NCBI GenBank assembly: GCA_030067055.1
Contig: JASJAL010000007.1
Coordinates: 1 to 28,998 of the forward strand
Reading direction: 5' to 3'
From: Kiloniellales bacterium
GTDB lineage: Bacteria > Pseudomonadota > Alphaproteobacteria > Kiloniellales > JAKSBE01
DNA length: 28,998 nucleotides
This document shows, in pieces, positions 14,993-22,718 of the stretch. The number at the start of each line of letters is the position of its first letter. Position 1 is the stretch's first letter. The position numbers were made by a program, and so were the translations under genes. Below the pieces are notes generated by a model. The model did not search any database, had not been told where the DNA came from, and saw nothing but the letters and a program-made list of their open reading frames with translations.

Positions 14993-15901
14993 ATGTCCAT
15001 TGGACTCTCATCACGCCGGCTTTGCCTGGCCCTGGCGCTGCTCCTCCTCTCGGTCCCGCCGGCCGTGGCGGGCGAGGGCCTGCTGCACGGCAAAGGTATT
15101 TTCTGGCGCATCGAGGGCAAGGGCGCGAAGCCCAGCCACATCCTCGGGACCTTCCACACTGCCGACCAGCGGGTCCTCGATCTCACGGCGACGATCGGGG
15201 ACGCCCTGAAGGCCGCCAGCAGCGTGACCCTGGAGCGGGTCATGACCTATGAAGACGGCTTGAAGGTCCAGGAAGCCATGGCGCTGAGCGGGCGCCGCGA
15301 CCTGCAAGATATCCTGGGAAAGAAGCTCTTCAACGAGGTCGCCCTGGCGGCGCGGGCCTACCGGATGCGGCCCTCGGACCTGCGCGGCATGAAGCCCTGG
15401 GCGGTCTATCTGATGCTGGGCTCGCCGCCCGGCGAGGCGATTCGCCAGGGCATGGGAACGCCTTTCCTAGACTACATGCTGCAGCAGGCCGGCGAGCAGA
15501 TGGGCAAGCCGGTCTACGGCCTGGAGCGCGTCGAAGACGTCTTCGGCTTCTTCGACCAGCTGAGCCGGGCCCAGCAGGTCGCCCTGGTCGAGGCAGCGCT
15601 GCGCTTCAACTATCATGTCGACAATCACTTCCATAAGGCGCTGCGCTACTACCTGCGTGCCGACATGGCCGGGCTCATGGCCTATTTCGATCGTCAGTAT
15701 CGCATGAAGGACCAGACCCTGGCGGCGCTGATCCAGGCCCATTTCATCGACGAGCGCAATGCGGTGATGGTCCGGAACATGCAGAAGCAGCTCAAGACGG
15801 GGCGGGCCTTCATCGCCGTCGGCGCGGCGCACCTGCCGGGCGAGAAGGGCGTCCTGCACCTGCTCGAAAAGCGCGGCTACAGGGTCACGCGGGTCTACTG
15901 A
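14993..15901 (+). CDS. TraB/GumN family protein, secreted (second of pair)
   Basis: The protein is 302 residues, the same length as the preceding paralogue, and its GxxH motifs fall at the same residue numbers: HILGTFHTADQRV (52-55) and VGAAHLPGEKGVLHLL (277-280). The signal peptide ends near PPAVAGEG. The acidic residue is kept in SVTLERVMTY. Between the motifs the two proteins have diverged, so this is an old tandem duplication, not a recent copy. The start at 14993 is chosen for the signal peptide and an AAGGA site upstream; the same frame is open back to 14882 inside the previous gene. Its position ahead of argD looks incidental. Confidence 0.88.
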   Translation: MSIGLSSRRLCLALALLLLSVPPAVAGEGLLHGKGIFWRIEGKGAKPSHILGTFHTADQRVLDLTATIGDALKAASSVTLERVMTYEDGLKVQEAMALSGRRDLQDILGKKLFNEVALAARAYRMRPSDLRGMKPWAVYLMLGSPPGEAIRQGMGTPFLDYMLQQAGEQMGKPVYGLERVEDVFGFFDQLSRAQQVALVEAALRFNYHVDNHFHKALRYYLRADMAGLMAYFDRQYRMKDQTLAALIQAHFIDERNAVMVRNMQKQLKTGRAFIAVGAAHLPGEKGVLHLLEKRGYRVTRVY

Positions 15902-16104
15902 ACGGCGCCCTCCGGTTGATGGCGCACGGTCGGGCCGCCGAGAGCAGCCTGCGTTCTCTTGGACGCAGATGAGCCGCTTTCCTGTCGAAGAGAGATCGAA
16001 TCACCTGCACTCAATTGATTTCATTTGTGTGCAGTTTGATCTAGTCTCGGGCTGCTGGCTGCGGCCGTGAATCCACCTCCGAGCGACCGGAAGGGAGACC
16101 AGGC
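15902..16104 (+). promoter_or_regulatory. Intergenic region upstream of argD
   Basis: These 200 bases hold no gene. The part from 16000 to 16045 is relatively AT-rich and includes TGCAC (16006-16010) and GTGCA (16029-16033) as an inverted pair, plus TTGATT (16015-16020) that might serve as a -35 element with a poor -10 at 16038-16043. The argD ribosome site AAGGGAG lies near 16091-16097. A promoter here is likely, but its exact position is not shown. Confidence 0.3.
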
Positions 16105-17283
16105 GTGATCGATGCGCTGATGCCGACCTACGCCCGCGCCGAGCTCGCTTTCGAGCGCGGCGAAGGCCCCTATCTCTACACCGCCGAGGGTCGGCGATTC
16201 CTGGACTTCGCGTCGGGGATCGCGGTCAACGCCCTGGGTCACAGCCACCCGCACCTGGTCGAGGCGCTGAGCGCCCAGGCGCAGAAGCTCTGGCACGTCT
16301 CCAACCTCTATCGGATCCCCGAGGCCGAGCGCCTGGCCCGCCGGCTGGCCGAGTCGACCTTCGCCGACACGGTCTTCTTCTCCAACTCCGGGGCCGAGGC
16401 CATCGAGTGCGGCCTGAAGCTGGTCCGCAAGTACCATCACGCGACCGGGCACCCCGAGCGCTACCGGGTTATCACCTGCAGCGGCGCCTTCCACGGACGC
16501 ACCTTGACGACCATCTCGGCGGCGGCCAATCCCAAGTACCTTGAGGGCTTTGCACCGGCGGTCGAAGGCTTCGACAACGTCGCCTTCGGCAACCTGAACG
16601 AGCTGCGCGCGGCGATCACCCCGGAGACCGGCGCGATCCTGGTCGAGCCGATCCAGGGCGAGGGCGGCATCCGGCCGGCCGACCTGGCCTTTTTGCGCGC
16701 CCTGCGCGAGGTCTGCGACGAGTTCGGCCTGCTCCTCTTCCTCGACGAGGTCCAGTGCGGGGTCGGCCGGACCGGCCGCTTCTTCGCCCACGAATGGGCC
16801 GAGATCCGCCCCGACGTCATGGCGACGGCCAAGGGTCTGGGCGGCGGCTTTCCGATCGGCGCCTGCCTCGCGACCGAGGCAGCGGCGGTCGGCATGACCG
16901 CGGGCACCCACGGCTCGACCTTTGGCGGCAATCCGCTGGCCGTGGCGGTGGGCAACGCGGTGCTCGACGTGGTCCTGGCCGAAGGCTTCCTCGAGCGGGT
17001 CGAGGCCGTGGCCGCGCAACTGCGCGAAGGCCTCGAGGGCCTGGTGGAACGCCACCCCGGCCTGCTCGCCGGGGTTCGCGGCGCCGGCCTGATGCTCGGC
17101 CTGCGCTGCGAGGTCCCCAACGCCGAGCTCATGACGCGGCTGCGTGACGGCGGCCTGCTCACCGTGCCGGCGGCCGAGAACGTCCTGCGCATCCTGCCGC
17201 CCTTGATCATCGAGGCGCAGCAGGTCGAGGAGGCCCTGGGCATCTTGGAGCAGGCCTGCGCGGACTGGCCCAAGGCTGCCTGA
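16105..17283 (+). CDS. argD: Acetylornithine aminotransferase
   Basis: This 392-residue class III PLP aminotransferase converts N-acetylglutamate semialdehyde to N-acetylornithine in arginine synthesis, and may also act as succinyldiaminopimelate aminotransferase in lysine synthesis. Visible family motifs are [87 protein letters not shown], the PLP lysine in [13 protein letters not shown] (K243), and [11 protein letters not shown]. Length and motifs are normal for ArgD. The start is a GTG at 16105 with AAGGGAG upstream; an ATG at 16120 is possible. The next gene is hslO. The argF gene often found between them in alphaproteobacteria is not present. Confidence 0.95.
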   Translation: MIDALMPTYARAELAFERGEGPYLYTAEGRRFLDFASGIAVNALGHSHPHLVEALSAQAQKLWHVSNLYRIPEAERLARRLAESTFADTVFFSNSGAEAIECGLKLVRKYHHATGHPERYRVITCSGAFHGRTLTTISAAANPKYLEGFAPAVEGFDNVAFGNLNELRAAITPETGAILVEPIQGEGGIRPADLAFLRALREVCDEFGLLLFLDEVQCGVGRTGRFFAHEWAEIRPDVMATAKGLGGGFPIGACLATEAAAVGMTAGTHGSTFGGNPLAVAVGNAVLDVVLAEGFLERVEAVAAQLREGLEGLVERHPGLLAGVRGAGLMLGLRCEVPNAELMTRLRDGGLLTVPAAENVLRILPPLIIEAQQVEEALGILEQACADWPKAA

Positions 17284-17349
17284 CGCGCTGCTGAATCCCC
17301 TGAGCGGCCGGAAAGCTCGCGCAACGCGGACTTGCGGCCGGGCGCCGCC

Positions 17350-17384
17350 GGTCCGACCTAGACCAATCTGTGATTCGTCGGACC
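17350..17384. terminator. Stem-loop between argD and hslO
   Basis: GGTCCGAC (17350-17357) and GTCGGACC (17377-17384) form a perfect 8-base inverted repeat around a 19-base AT-richer loop, about 70 bases after the argD stop and 100 before the hslO start. It may be a terminator or leader structure. No T-tract is seen, so the assignment is tentative. Confidence 0.35.
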
Positions 17385-17480
17385 CGGTCGAACGCGGTTT
17401 GGCTCATTTCGAACAGACAGAGCAGCTTGCCCGGTTCGCTCGAACCCAGGCTGCTCGAGGCAAGTGCGGAGATCCTGAAC

Positions 17481-18422
17481 GTGGACAGCAAGAACCCTCT
17501 CGGCGGGTCCAATGGCATGGCCGATGGCGTGGAGCCCTTCCTGGTCGAGGCCTGCGGCCTGCGCGGGCGTCTGTTGCGCCTAGGCCCCCTGGTCGAGACG
17601 GTGCTCTCGCGCCATGCCTATCCCGAGGCCGTGGCCGGCCGGCTGGGCGAACTGCTGGCGCTGGCCGGGCTGCTGTCCTCGATGCTGAAGTACGAAGGCG
17701 TCTTCTCGCTGCAGACCCGCGGCGACGGCCCAATCTCGATGATGGTCAGCGACGTCACCGCGGCCGGCGAGCTGCGCGGCTTCGCCCAGTTCGATGCCGA
17801 GCGGCTCGAGGCACTGCTGGACCGGGCCGGGCCGGGCACGCCGAGCCTGCCCCACCTGCTGGGCAAGGGCTACCTGGCCTTCACGGTCGACCAGGGCGTG
17901 CACAGCGAGCGCTACCAGGGCATCGTCGAGCTGAACGGCGCCACCTTGACCGACTGCGTGCACCACTACTTCGGCCAGTCCGAGCAGCTGGCGACCGTGG
18001 TCAAGCTGGCCGCGGCCCCGGTCGATGGCCACTGGCGGGCCGGCGCGATCATGCTGCAGCGCATGCCGCGCGAGGAGGCGCAGGCCCAGAATCTCACCGA
18101 GGAAGAGGCCGAGGAAGGCTGGCGCCGCGGCTGCGCCTTCCTGGGCAGCTGCACCGATTCCGAGTTGCTCGATCCTCGACTGGCGCCCAACCGGCTGCTC
18201 TACCGGCTGTTCCACGAGGACGGCGTGCGGGTCTTCGAGCCGCGGCCGCTGACTCTGGGCTGCCGCTGTTCGCGCGAGCGGGTCGCCCGAATCCTGGCCT
18301 CGATCCCGCCGGCATCGCTGGAGGAGTACAAGGTCGAAGATGCCGTGGTCATGACCTGCCAGTTCTGCAACATCGACTACCGCTTCGACGAGACCGAGCT
18401 GGCCGAGATCCTCGCGCCTTGA
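17481..18422 (+). CDS. hslO: Redox-regulated chaperone Hsp33
   Basis: At 313 residues from the chosen start, this is a full-length Hsp33, the holdase activated by oxidative unfolding. The C-terminal zinc switch shows CRC (C261, C263) and CQFC (C293, C296), the expected CxC...CxxC tetrad. The N-terminal domain includes VEACGLRGRLLRLGPLVETV, LAGLLSSMLKYEGVFSLQTR and GYLAFTVDQG, typical of the family. The start is a GTG at 17481 with GGAGA (17468-17472) eight bases upstream. An ATG at 17517 would also give a credible N-terminus, and the frame is open back to 17370 without a good start. It follows argD in the same direction, 197 bases later. Confidence 0.95.
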   Translation: MDSKNPLGGSNGMADGVEPFLVEACGLRGRLLRLGPLVETVLSRHAYPEAVAGRLGELLALAGLLSSMLKYEGVFSLQTRGDGPISMMVSDVTAAGELRGFAQFDAERLEALLDRAGPGTPSLPHLLGKGYLAFTVDQGVHSERYQGIVELNGATLTDCVHHYFGQSEQLATVVKLAAAPVDGHWRAGAIMLQRMPREEAQAQNLTEEEAEEGWRRGCAFLGSCTDSELLDPRLAPNRLLYRLFHEDGVRVFEPRPLTLGCRCSRERVARILASIPPASLEEYKVEDAVVMTCQFCNIDYRFDETELAEILAP

Positions 18423-18488
18423 TCGTGCCGCATCCGGGGCGTAAAGACGGTAACAGAATGTTAACCAAGTCTGGCTAAGGACCCGGAT

Positions 18489-19088
18489 ATGCTTAGATTT
18501 CCCGGCCTCAAGGCCATTCTTCTGCTCGCCGCCACCTCGATCACCCTGGTCGGCTGCGAGATCACGCCAGAGCGCAACGTCTACCCGGAGCTGACGTACC
18601 AGCATCTCGATCCGATTCGGCTCGACGTCCGCGACATCGTGGTCGAGCAGGCCTATGCACCACCGCTCTCCAACCCGAACGTCGATCACGACTTCCCGGT
18701 CAAGCCGATGGACGTTGCGGCGCGCTGGGCCCAGGACCGGCTAGTCGCGGCCGGGGCGACCCGGACCGCGACCTTCGTGATCCGCGACGCCGCCGTGGTC
18801 GAGGTGCCACTGGAGCAGTCGGAGGGCGTCACCGGCGCCTTCACCACCGACCAGTCCGAGCGCTACGACGCCCACATGGAAGTCCAGATCGTGATCCGCG
18901 ACGACCGTGGCTGGGAGGAGGCCAACCTCATCACCGAGGTGACCCGGACCATGACCGTCGCCGAAGACGTGACCCTGAACGAGCGCGAGAAGGCCTGGTA
19001 CAGCCTGACCGAGAAGCTGATGGTCGACATGGACCAGAGGCTTGCCGAGAGCATCGAGGAGAACTTCCAGCGCTACCGGGTCCGCTGA
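18489..19088 (+). CDS. Predicted lipoprotein of unknown function
   Basis: The protein is 199 residues long. A basic N-terminus and hydrophobic stretch end in the lipobox LVGC (Cys23), followed by Glu24, so it should be lipid-anchored and may go to the outer membrane. The mature part contains DVAARWAQDRLVAAGATRTA and a repeated beta-like pattern (TFVIRDAAVVEVPL, MEVQIVIRDDRGWEEANLIT). A C-terminal helix (TEKLMVDMDQRLAESIEENF) closes it. I do not recognise a named family. AAGGA stands about eight bases before the ATG. A possible promoter, TTGATC (18419-18424), 17 bases, TAAAGA (18442-18447), overlaps the end of hslO; GTTAACC lies near 18460. It converges with trkH. Confidence 0.8.
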   Translation: MLRFPGLKAILLLAATSITLVGCEITPERNVYPELTYQHLDPIRLDVRDIVVEQAYAPPLSNPNVDHDFPVKPMDVAARWAQDRLVAAGATRTATFVIRDAAVVEVPLEQSEGVTGAFTTDQSERYDAHMEVQIVIRDDRGWEEANLITEVTRTMTVAEDVTLNEREKAWYSLTEKLMVDMDQRLAESIEENFQRYRVR

Positions 19089-19120
19089 TCCGGCCCCGAT
19101 CCGAGGCCAATCCGCCCGGC

Positions 19121-20569
19121 CTATTCGCGCCAGAACGCGCGGGTCACCAGCACCAATACGGTGAAGAGCTCGAGCCGGCCGAGCAGCATGCCGGCCGAGA
19201 GCAGCCACTTGGCCGCATCGGGCAGGGGCGCGAAGTTGCCGGCGGGGCCGATGATGTCGCCCAGGCCCGGGCCGACGTTGGAGATCGCCGTCGCCGCGCC
19301 GGACACCGCGGTGACGAAGTCGAGGCCCAGAAAGCCCAGACCCAGTGCCAGCACCGCGAAGCTCGCGGCGTAGAGAAAGAAGAAGCTCATCACCGACTCG
19401 GCGACCCGGTCAGGGATCGGCCGCTTGTTGTAGTAGGCGATGAAGACGCCGTTTGGCTGCAGCAGCTTCTTGAGCTGTACGAACGCCGTGGCGTGAACCA
19501 CTTGGAAGCGGAAGATCTTGATCCCGCAAGTGGTCGAGCCGGCGCAACCGCCGACGAACATCAGCACGAAGAGGATCGACATCGCGTAGCCGCCCCACGC
19601 GCCGAAGTCGGTGGTCGAATACCCCGTCCCGGTCATCACCGAAATGGTGTTGAAAGCGGCATAGCGCAGGGCTGAGTCGACCTCCTCCATCTGGCCGGTC
19701 CGGTACAGCCAGAAGGCCACGCTGAGGATCCCGAAGGCCAGGATCATGATCATCCAGCGGACTTGGCTGTCCTCGAAGAAGACCAAGGGCCGGCCCTGCG
19801 CGGCGCGCAGGTAGAGCACGAAGGGAATGCTGCCGAGCACCATGAAGAGGCAGATCGCCCAGTCGATGGCGGCGCTGTCGTAATAGCCGATCGAGGCGTC
19901 CCGGGTCGAATAGCCGCCGGTCGCGATCGAGGTCATGGCGTGGGCCACGGCGTCGAAGCCGGACATGCCCAGGACCCAGAGCACGATCGCCCCGAGGGCT
20001 GTCAGCGCAACGTAGACGAAGGCGATGCGGCCGGCGAGCTGCGCGGCGCGCGGCAGCACCTTGTCAGTCTCGAAAGCCTCGACGCGGAACAGCTGCATCC
20101 CGCCGACCTGCAGGATCGGCAGGACCGCGACCGCCATGACGATGATGCCGATGCCGCCCAGCCACTGCAGGATCGCCCGCCACAATAGGATTCCCGGCGG
20201 TGCGTAGTCGAGGCCGATGATCACCGTCGACCCGGTGGTCGTGACCCCCGACATGGATTCGAAGAAGGCGTCGGTATAACTGAGCTCGAGCCCGGAGAAG
20301 GCCAGGGGCAGGGCGGCGAACATCGCGATCACCAGCCAGGCCAGGTTGGTCATCAGGAAGGCCTGACGCAGGCTGAAGCTCGTCCAGCCGGCACGGGTGG
20401 TCAGCACCATCAGCGCGCCGACGAAAAACGTCAGGGCGGCCGAGGCGGCGAAGACCTGCCAGTCGGCATGCCCCACGGCGACATCGACGATCGCCGGGAT
20501 GATCATGGCGATCGCAAGGATGACGAGCAGGATGCCGATGATGAAGACGACCGGCCGAAGGTCGATCAT
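19121..20569 (-). CDS. trkH: Trk-type potassium uptake membrane subunit TrkH
   Basis: This 482-residue protein matches the length and four-repeat layout of TrkH/TrkG/KtrB, the potassium-conducting subunit of the Trk system in the inner membrane. The four pore-loop filters are visible: TTTGS (110-114), ATGGYS (216-221), TGTGYS (313-318) and SNVGPG (430-435). Each has the conserved filter glycine. The C-terminal end AGMLLGRLELFTVLVLV, followed by TRAFWRE, is also typical. The regulatory subunit TrkA is not in the window, which is usual because it is often placed by ntrX in alphaproteobacteria. The ATG at 20569 has only a weak ribosome site (ACGGA). Confidence 0.95.
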   Translation of the reverse strand: MIDLRPVVFIIGILLVILAIAMIIPAIVDVAVGHADWQVFAASAALTFFVGALMVLTTRAGWTSFSLRQAFLMTNLAWLVIAMFAALPLAFSGLELSYTDAFFESMSGVTTTGSTVIIGLDYAPPGILLWRAILQWLGGIGIIVMAVAVLPILQVGGMQLFRVEAFETDKVLPRAAQLAGRIAFVYVALTALGAIVLWVLGMSGFDAVAHAMTSIATGGYSTRDASIGYYDSAAIDWAICLFMVLGSIPFVLYLRAAQGRPLVFFEDSQVRWMIMILAFGILSVAFWLYRTGQMEEVDSALRYAAFNTISVMTGTGYSTTDFGAWGGYAMSILFVLMFVGGCAGSTTCGIKIFRFQVVHATAFVQLKKLLQPNGVFIAYYNKRPIPDRVAESVMSFFFLYAASFAVLALGLGFLGLDFVTAVSGAATAISNVGPGLGDIIGPAGNFAPLPDAAKWLLSAGMLLGRLELFTVLVLVTRAFWRE

Positions 20570-20743
20570 GCAGTCGATCCGTGGCTGCTCAGTTCCGGAG
20601 GCCTCCGGGCGCGGCCGCTGCCGTCCAGCGGCGCCCGTCCGGATCTCCGGCGCGGGAGCATAGCAAAACGCACCGGGGCGTCGATGCCGAAATAACCTCG
20701 CCTGCCCGGGCGTTTAAGCCCTGTCGGTGAGTAGGTCCCGCAT

Positions 20744-21433
20744 CTAGCCGTGGACTTGGGCGCCGCCCTGGGGGTTGCCGACCAAAGCCAGGAACTCGCG
20801 CCGTGTGGCGGCGCTGGTGCGGAACTGGCCGAGCATGCAGCTGGTCACCATCGAGACCCCCGGCTTGTGGACGCCGCGGGTGGTCATGCACTGGTGCGCC
20901 GCCTCGATCACCACCGCGACGCCGTTGGGCTCCAGCACGTCGTTGATGGTGTTGGCGATCTGGACGGTCATCTTTTCCTGGATCTGGAGCCTTCGGGCGT
21001 AGGCGTCGACCACCCGCGCCAGCTTGCTGATGCCGACCACGCGGTGGCTTGGCAGATAGGCGATATGGGCGCAGCCGATGATCGGCGCCAGGTGGTGCTC
21101 GCAGTGGGATTCGAAGCGGACCTGCCGCAGCAGCACCATCTCGTCGTAGCCCTCGGTTTCGCTGAAGGTCCGCTCCAGCAGGGCGCGGGGGTCGGTTCGG
21201 TAGCCGGAAAAGAACTCTTCCCAGGCCCTTGCGACCCGGGCCGGCGTGTCCAGCAGTCCCTCGCGCGCCGGATCGTCGCCCGCCCAGCGGAGCAGGGTCG
21301 CGACCGCGGCCTCGGCCTCGTCCCGGCTCGGCCGTGCCTCGTCAGCTCCGGACTGGCCGTTACCCTCGATTGCTGCGTCGGGCCGCTCGCCGCCGGCCTT
21401 GCCGTCAATGCCCTGAACGATGCTGTCGGTCAC
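20744..21433 (-). CDS. folE: GTP cyclohydrolase I
   Basis: The 229-residue enzyme converts GTP to 7,8-dihydroneopterin triphosphate, the first step toward folate or tetrahydrobiopterin and, in bacteria, also toward queuosine. Zinc ligands are visible as Cys111 and His114 in SHCEHHLAP and Cys182 in HQCMTTRG. Other family blocks are [35 protein letters not shown] and [11 protein letters not shown]. The first 38 residues are a low-complexity Gly/Asp/Glu extension not needed for the fold. The start is a GTG at 21433 with AAGGAG about nine bases upstream. The 174 bases between it and trkH hold no gene. Confidence 0.97.
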   Translation of the reverse strand: MTDSIVQGIDGKAGGERPDAAIEGNGQSGADEARPSRDEAEAAVATLLRWAGDDPAREGLLDTPARVARAWEEFFSGYRTDPRALLERTFSETEGYDEMVLLRQVRFESHCEHHLAPIIGCAHIAYLPSHRVVGISKLARVVDAYARRLQIQEKMTVQIANTINDVLEPNGVAVVIEAAHQCMTTRGVHKPGVSMVTSCMLGQFRTSAATRREFLALVGNPQGGAQVHG

Positions 21434-21485
21434 GGTTTGTCCTCTCCTTGCTGGCCCTGGGTCCGACCCCTTCGGCGCTGGCGGA

Positions 21486-21878
21486 TCAGTTCAGGTTGAT
21501 TCTCTGATACGGGCTGTCCAAGGAAAAGGCCGGGATGGTCACGCTGAAGCGGCCGCCCAGAGTGTCCTCCATCTCGTAGCTGCCCAGCATGATGCCCGAA
21601 GGGGTCGGCAACGGTGTGCCGCTGGTGTACTCGAAGCTGCCGCCCGGCTCGAGCACAGGCTGTTCGCCGACCACCCCGGCGCCCCTGACCTCCTGCACCT
21701 GGCCCAGGGCGTCGGTGATCTGCCAGTAGCGGTTCAGCAGCTGTACGGTCTGCTGGCCCTCGTTCTCGATCCGGACGTGATAGGCCCAGACGTAGTGGTT
21801 GTCCTCCGGCGCGGATTGGTCGTCCAGGTAGATCGGCTCTACGGTCACCCGGATGGAACGCGTCGTTTCGCTATACAT
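21486..21878 (-). CDS. apaG: ApaG domain protein
   Basis: This 130-residue protein has the length of ApaG, a fibronectin type III-like fold. Diagnostic segments are [54 protein letters not shown] with [12 protein letters not shown], and [20 protein letters not shown]. It is annotated in some bacteria as linked to cobalt/magnesium efflux and diadenosine tetraphosphate turnover; the biochemical role is not settled. The start at 21878 has GGGAAG upstream. The frame is open back to 21965, but the added Arg-rich stretch is unlike ApaG. It lies 52 bases upstream of the folE start... on the opposite side of it, in the sense that folE ends before apaG begins in plus coordinates; both read leftward, so apaG precedes folE in transcription order. 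Confidence 0.95.
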   Translation of the reverse strand: MYSETTRSIRVTVEPIYLDDQSAPEDNHYVWAYHVRIENEGQQTVQLLNRYWQITDALGQVQEVRGAGVVGEQPVLEPGGSFEYTSGTPLPTPSGIMLGSYEMEDTLGGRFSVTIPAFSLDSPYQRINLN

Positions 21879-22004
21879 CTGGCTAACTTCCCAAGGTCGG
21901 CGATCGAACCGGAGTCTACCCCGGAACGCAGGCCGGAAGACAGACCTCTTCGGGCGCCGCGTCAAGCCCGCGCAGCGCGCTTTGGAGCGGAAAAGCGGAT
22001 ACCT

Positions 22005-22718
22005 TCAGGAGCCGGTCGCCTTGGCCAGGCTCGACGCCGCCGTTGCCGGCTCGGCCGCCGAGTCCTCGCCGAGCCTGACGACGGCGCCGCCGGTGGCCTC
22101 GGCGTCGGCGGGGTCGTGAGTGACCAGGAGGGTCGGCAGGCCTTCGGCGCGGGCATGGTCGAAGACGAAGCGGCGAAACCGGGCCCTGAGCGCGACGTCG
22201 AGCTTGGAGAACGGCTCGTCCAGAAGAAGGGCTCGGGGCTCGGCCAGCAAGGTCCGCATCAGGGCAATCCGGGCCCGCTGCCCTCCCGACAGGGTGGCCG
22301 GGTCGCGGTCGCCGAAACCCGCCAGATCGGCTTCGGTCAGGGCCTCGCGGACCTTCTGGCGCCGCGCCTTGCGGCCGCGCACCCAGGGCGGCACGCCGAA
22401 GGCCAGGTTCTCGGCCACCGAGAGGTGGGGAAACAGCAGGTCGTCCTGGAACAGGATGCCGACCCGGCGTCGCTCTGGCGGCAGTGCCGCCAGGTCGCTG
22501 CCGTCGAGCCGGATCTCGCCTTGGCTGCCGAAGGCCGGATCGAGCGTGCCGCAGATCAGGGCCAGGAGGCTGGACTTTCCGCTGCCACTGGGCCCCATCA
22601 GGGTGACGATCTCGCCCGGCGCCACCGCCAGGTCGAGCGGGCCCAGGAGCGCCCGTCCGTTCAGCTCCAATCCGACCTGATGCAGCTCCAAGGCGCCGGC
22701 AAGTCTCGGCCAGTTCAT
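22005..22718 (-). CDS. ynjD: YnjD-like ABC importer ATPase
   Basis: This 237-residue ATPase has fully canonical motifs: Walker A GPSGSGKSS (42-50), Q-loop ILFQDDLLFPHL, signature LSGGQRARIAL, Walker B ALLLDEPFSKLD and H-loop VTHD. It powers the importer formed with the two genes before it. The ATG overlaps the permease stop as ATGA (22715-22718), so translation is coupled. After the H-loop there is only a short Ala/Ser-rich tail and no regulatory TOBE domain, which fits the small ThiQ/YnjD group and not the larger CUT1/spermidine ATPases. The substrate is unproven. It is the last gene of the operon. Confidence 0.9.
   Translation of the reverse strand: MNWPRLAGALELHQVGLELNGRALLGPLDLAVAPGEIVTLMGPSGSGKSSLLALICGTLDPAFGSQGEIRLDGSDLAALPPERRRVGILFQDDLLFPHLSVAENLAFGVPPWVRGRKARRQKVREALTEADLAGFGDRDPATLSGGQRARIALMRTLLAEPRALLLDEPFSKLDVALRARFRRFVFDHARAEGLPTLLVTHDPADAEATGGAVVRLGEDSAAEPATAASSLAKATGS

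Noticed and set aside
16006..16033. Arginine-repressor box upstream of argD
   Set aside because: The inverted TGCAC/GTGCA pair does not match an ArgR box, and an 18-base loop is too long for a compact operator.
18455..18480. CtrA-type binding site (TTAA-N7-TTAA) upstream of the lipoprotein
   Set aside because: Only one half-site (GTTAACC) is present; the second half does not match. The same holds near 736-741.
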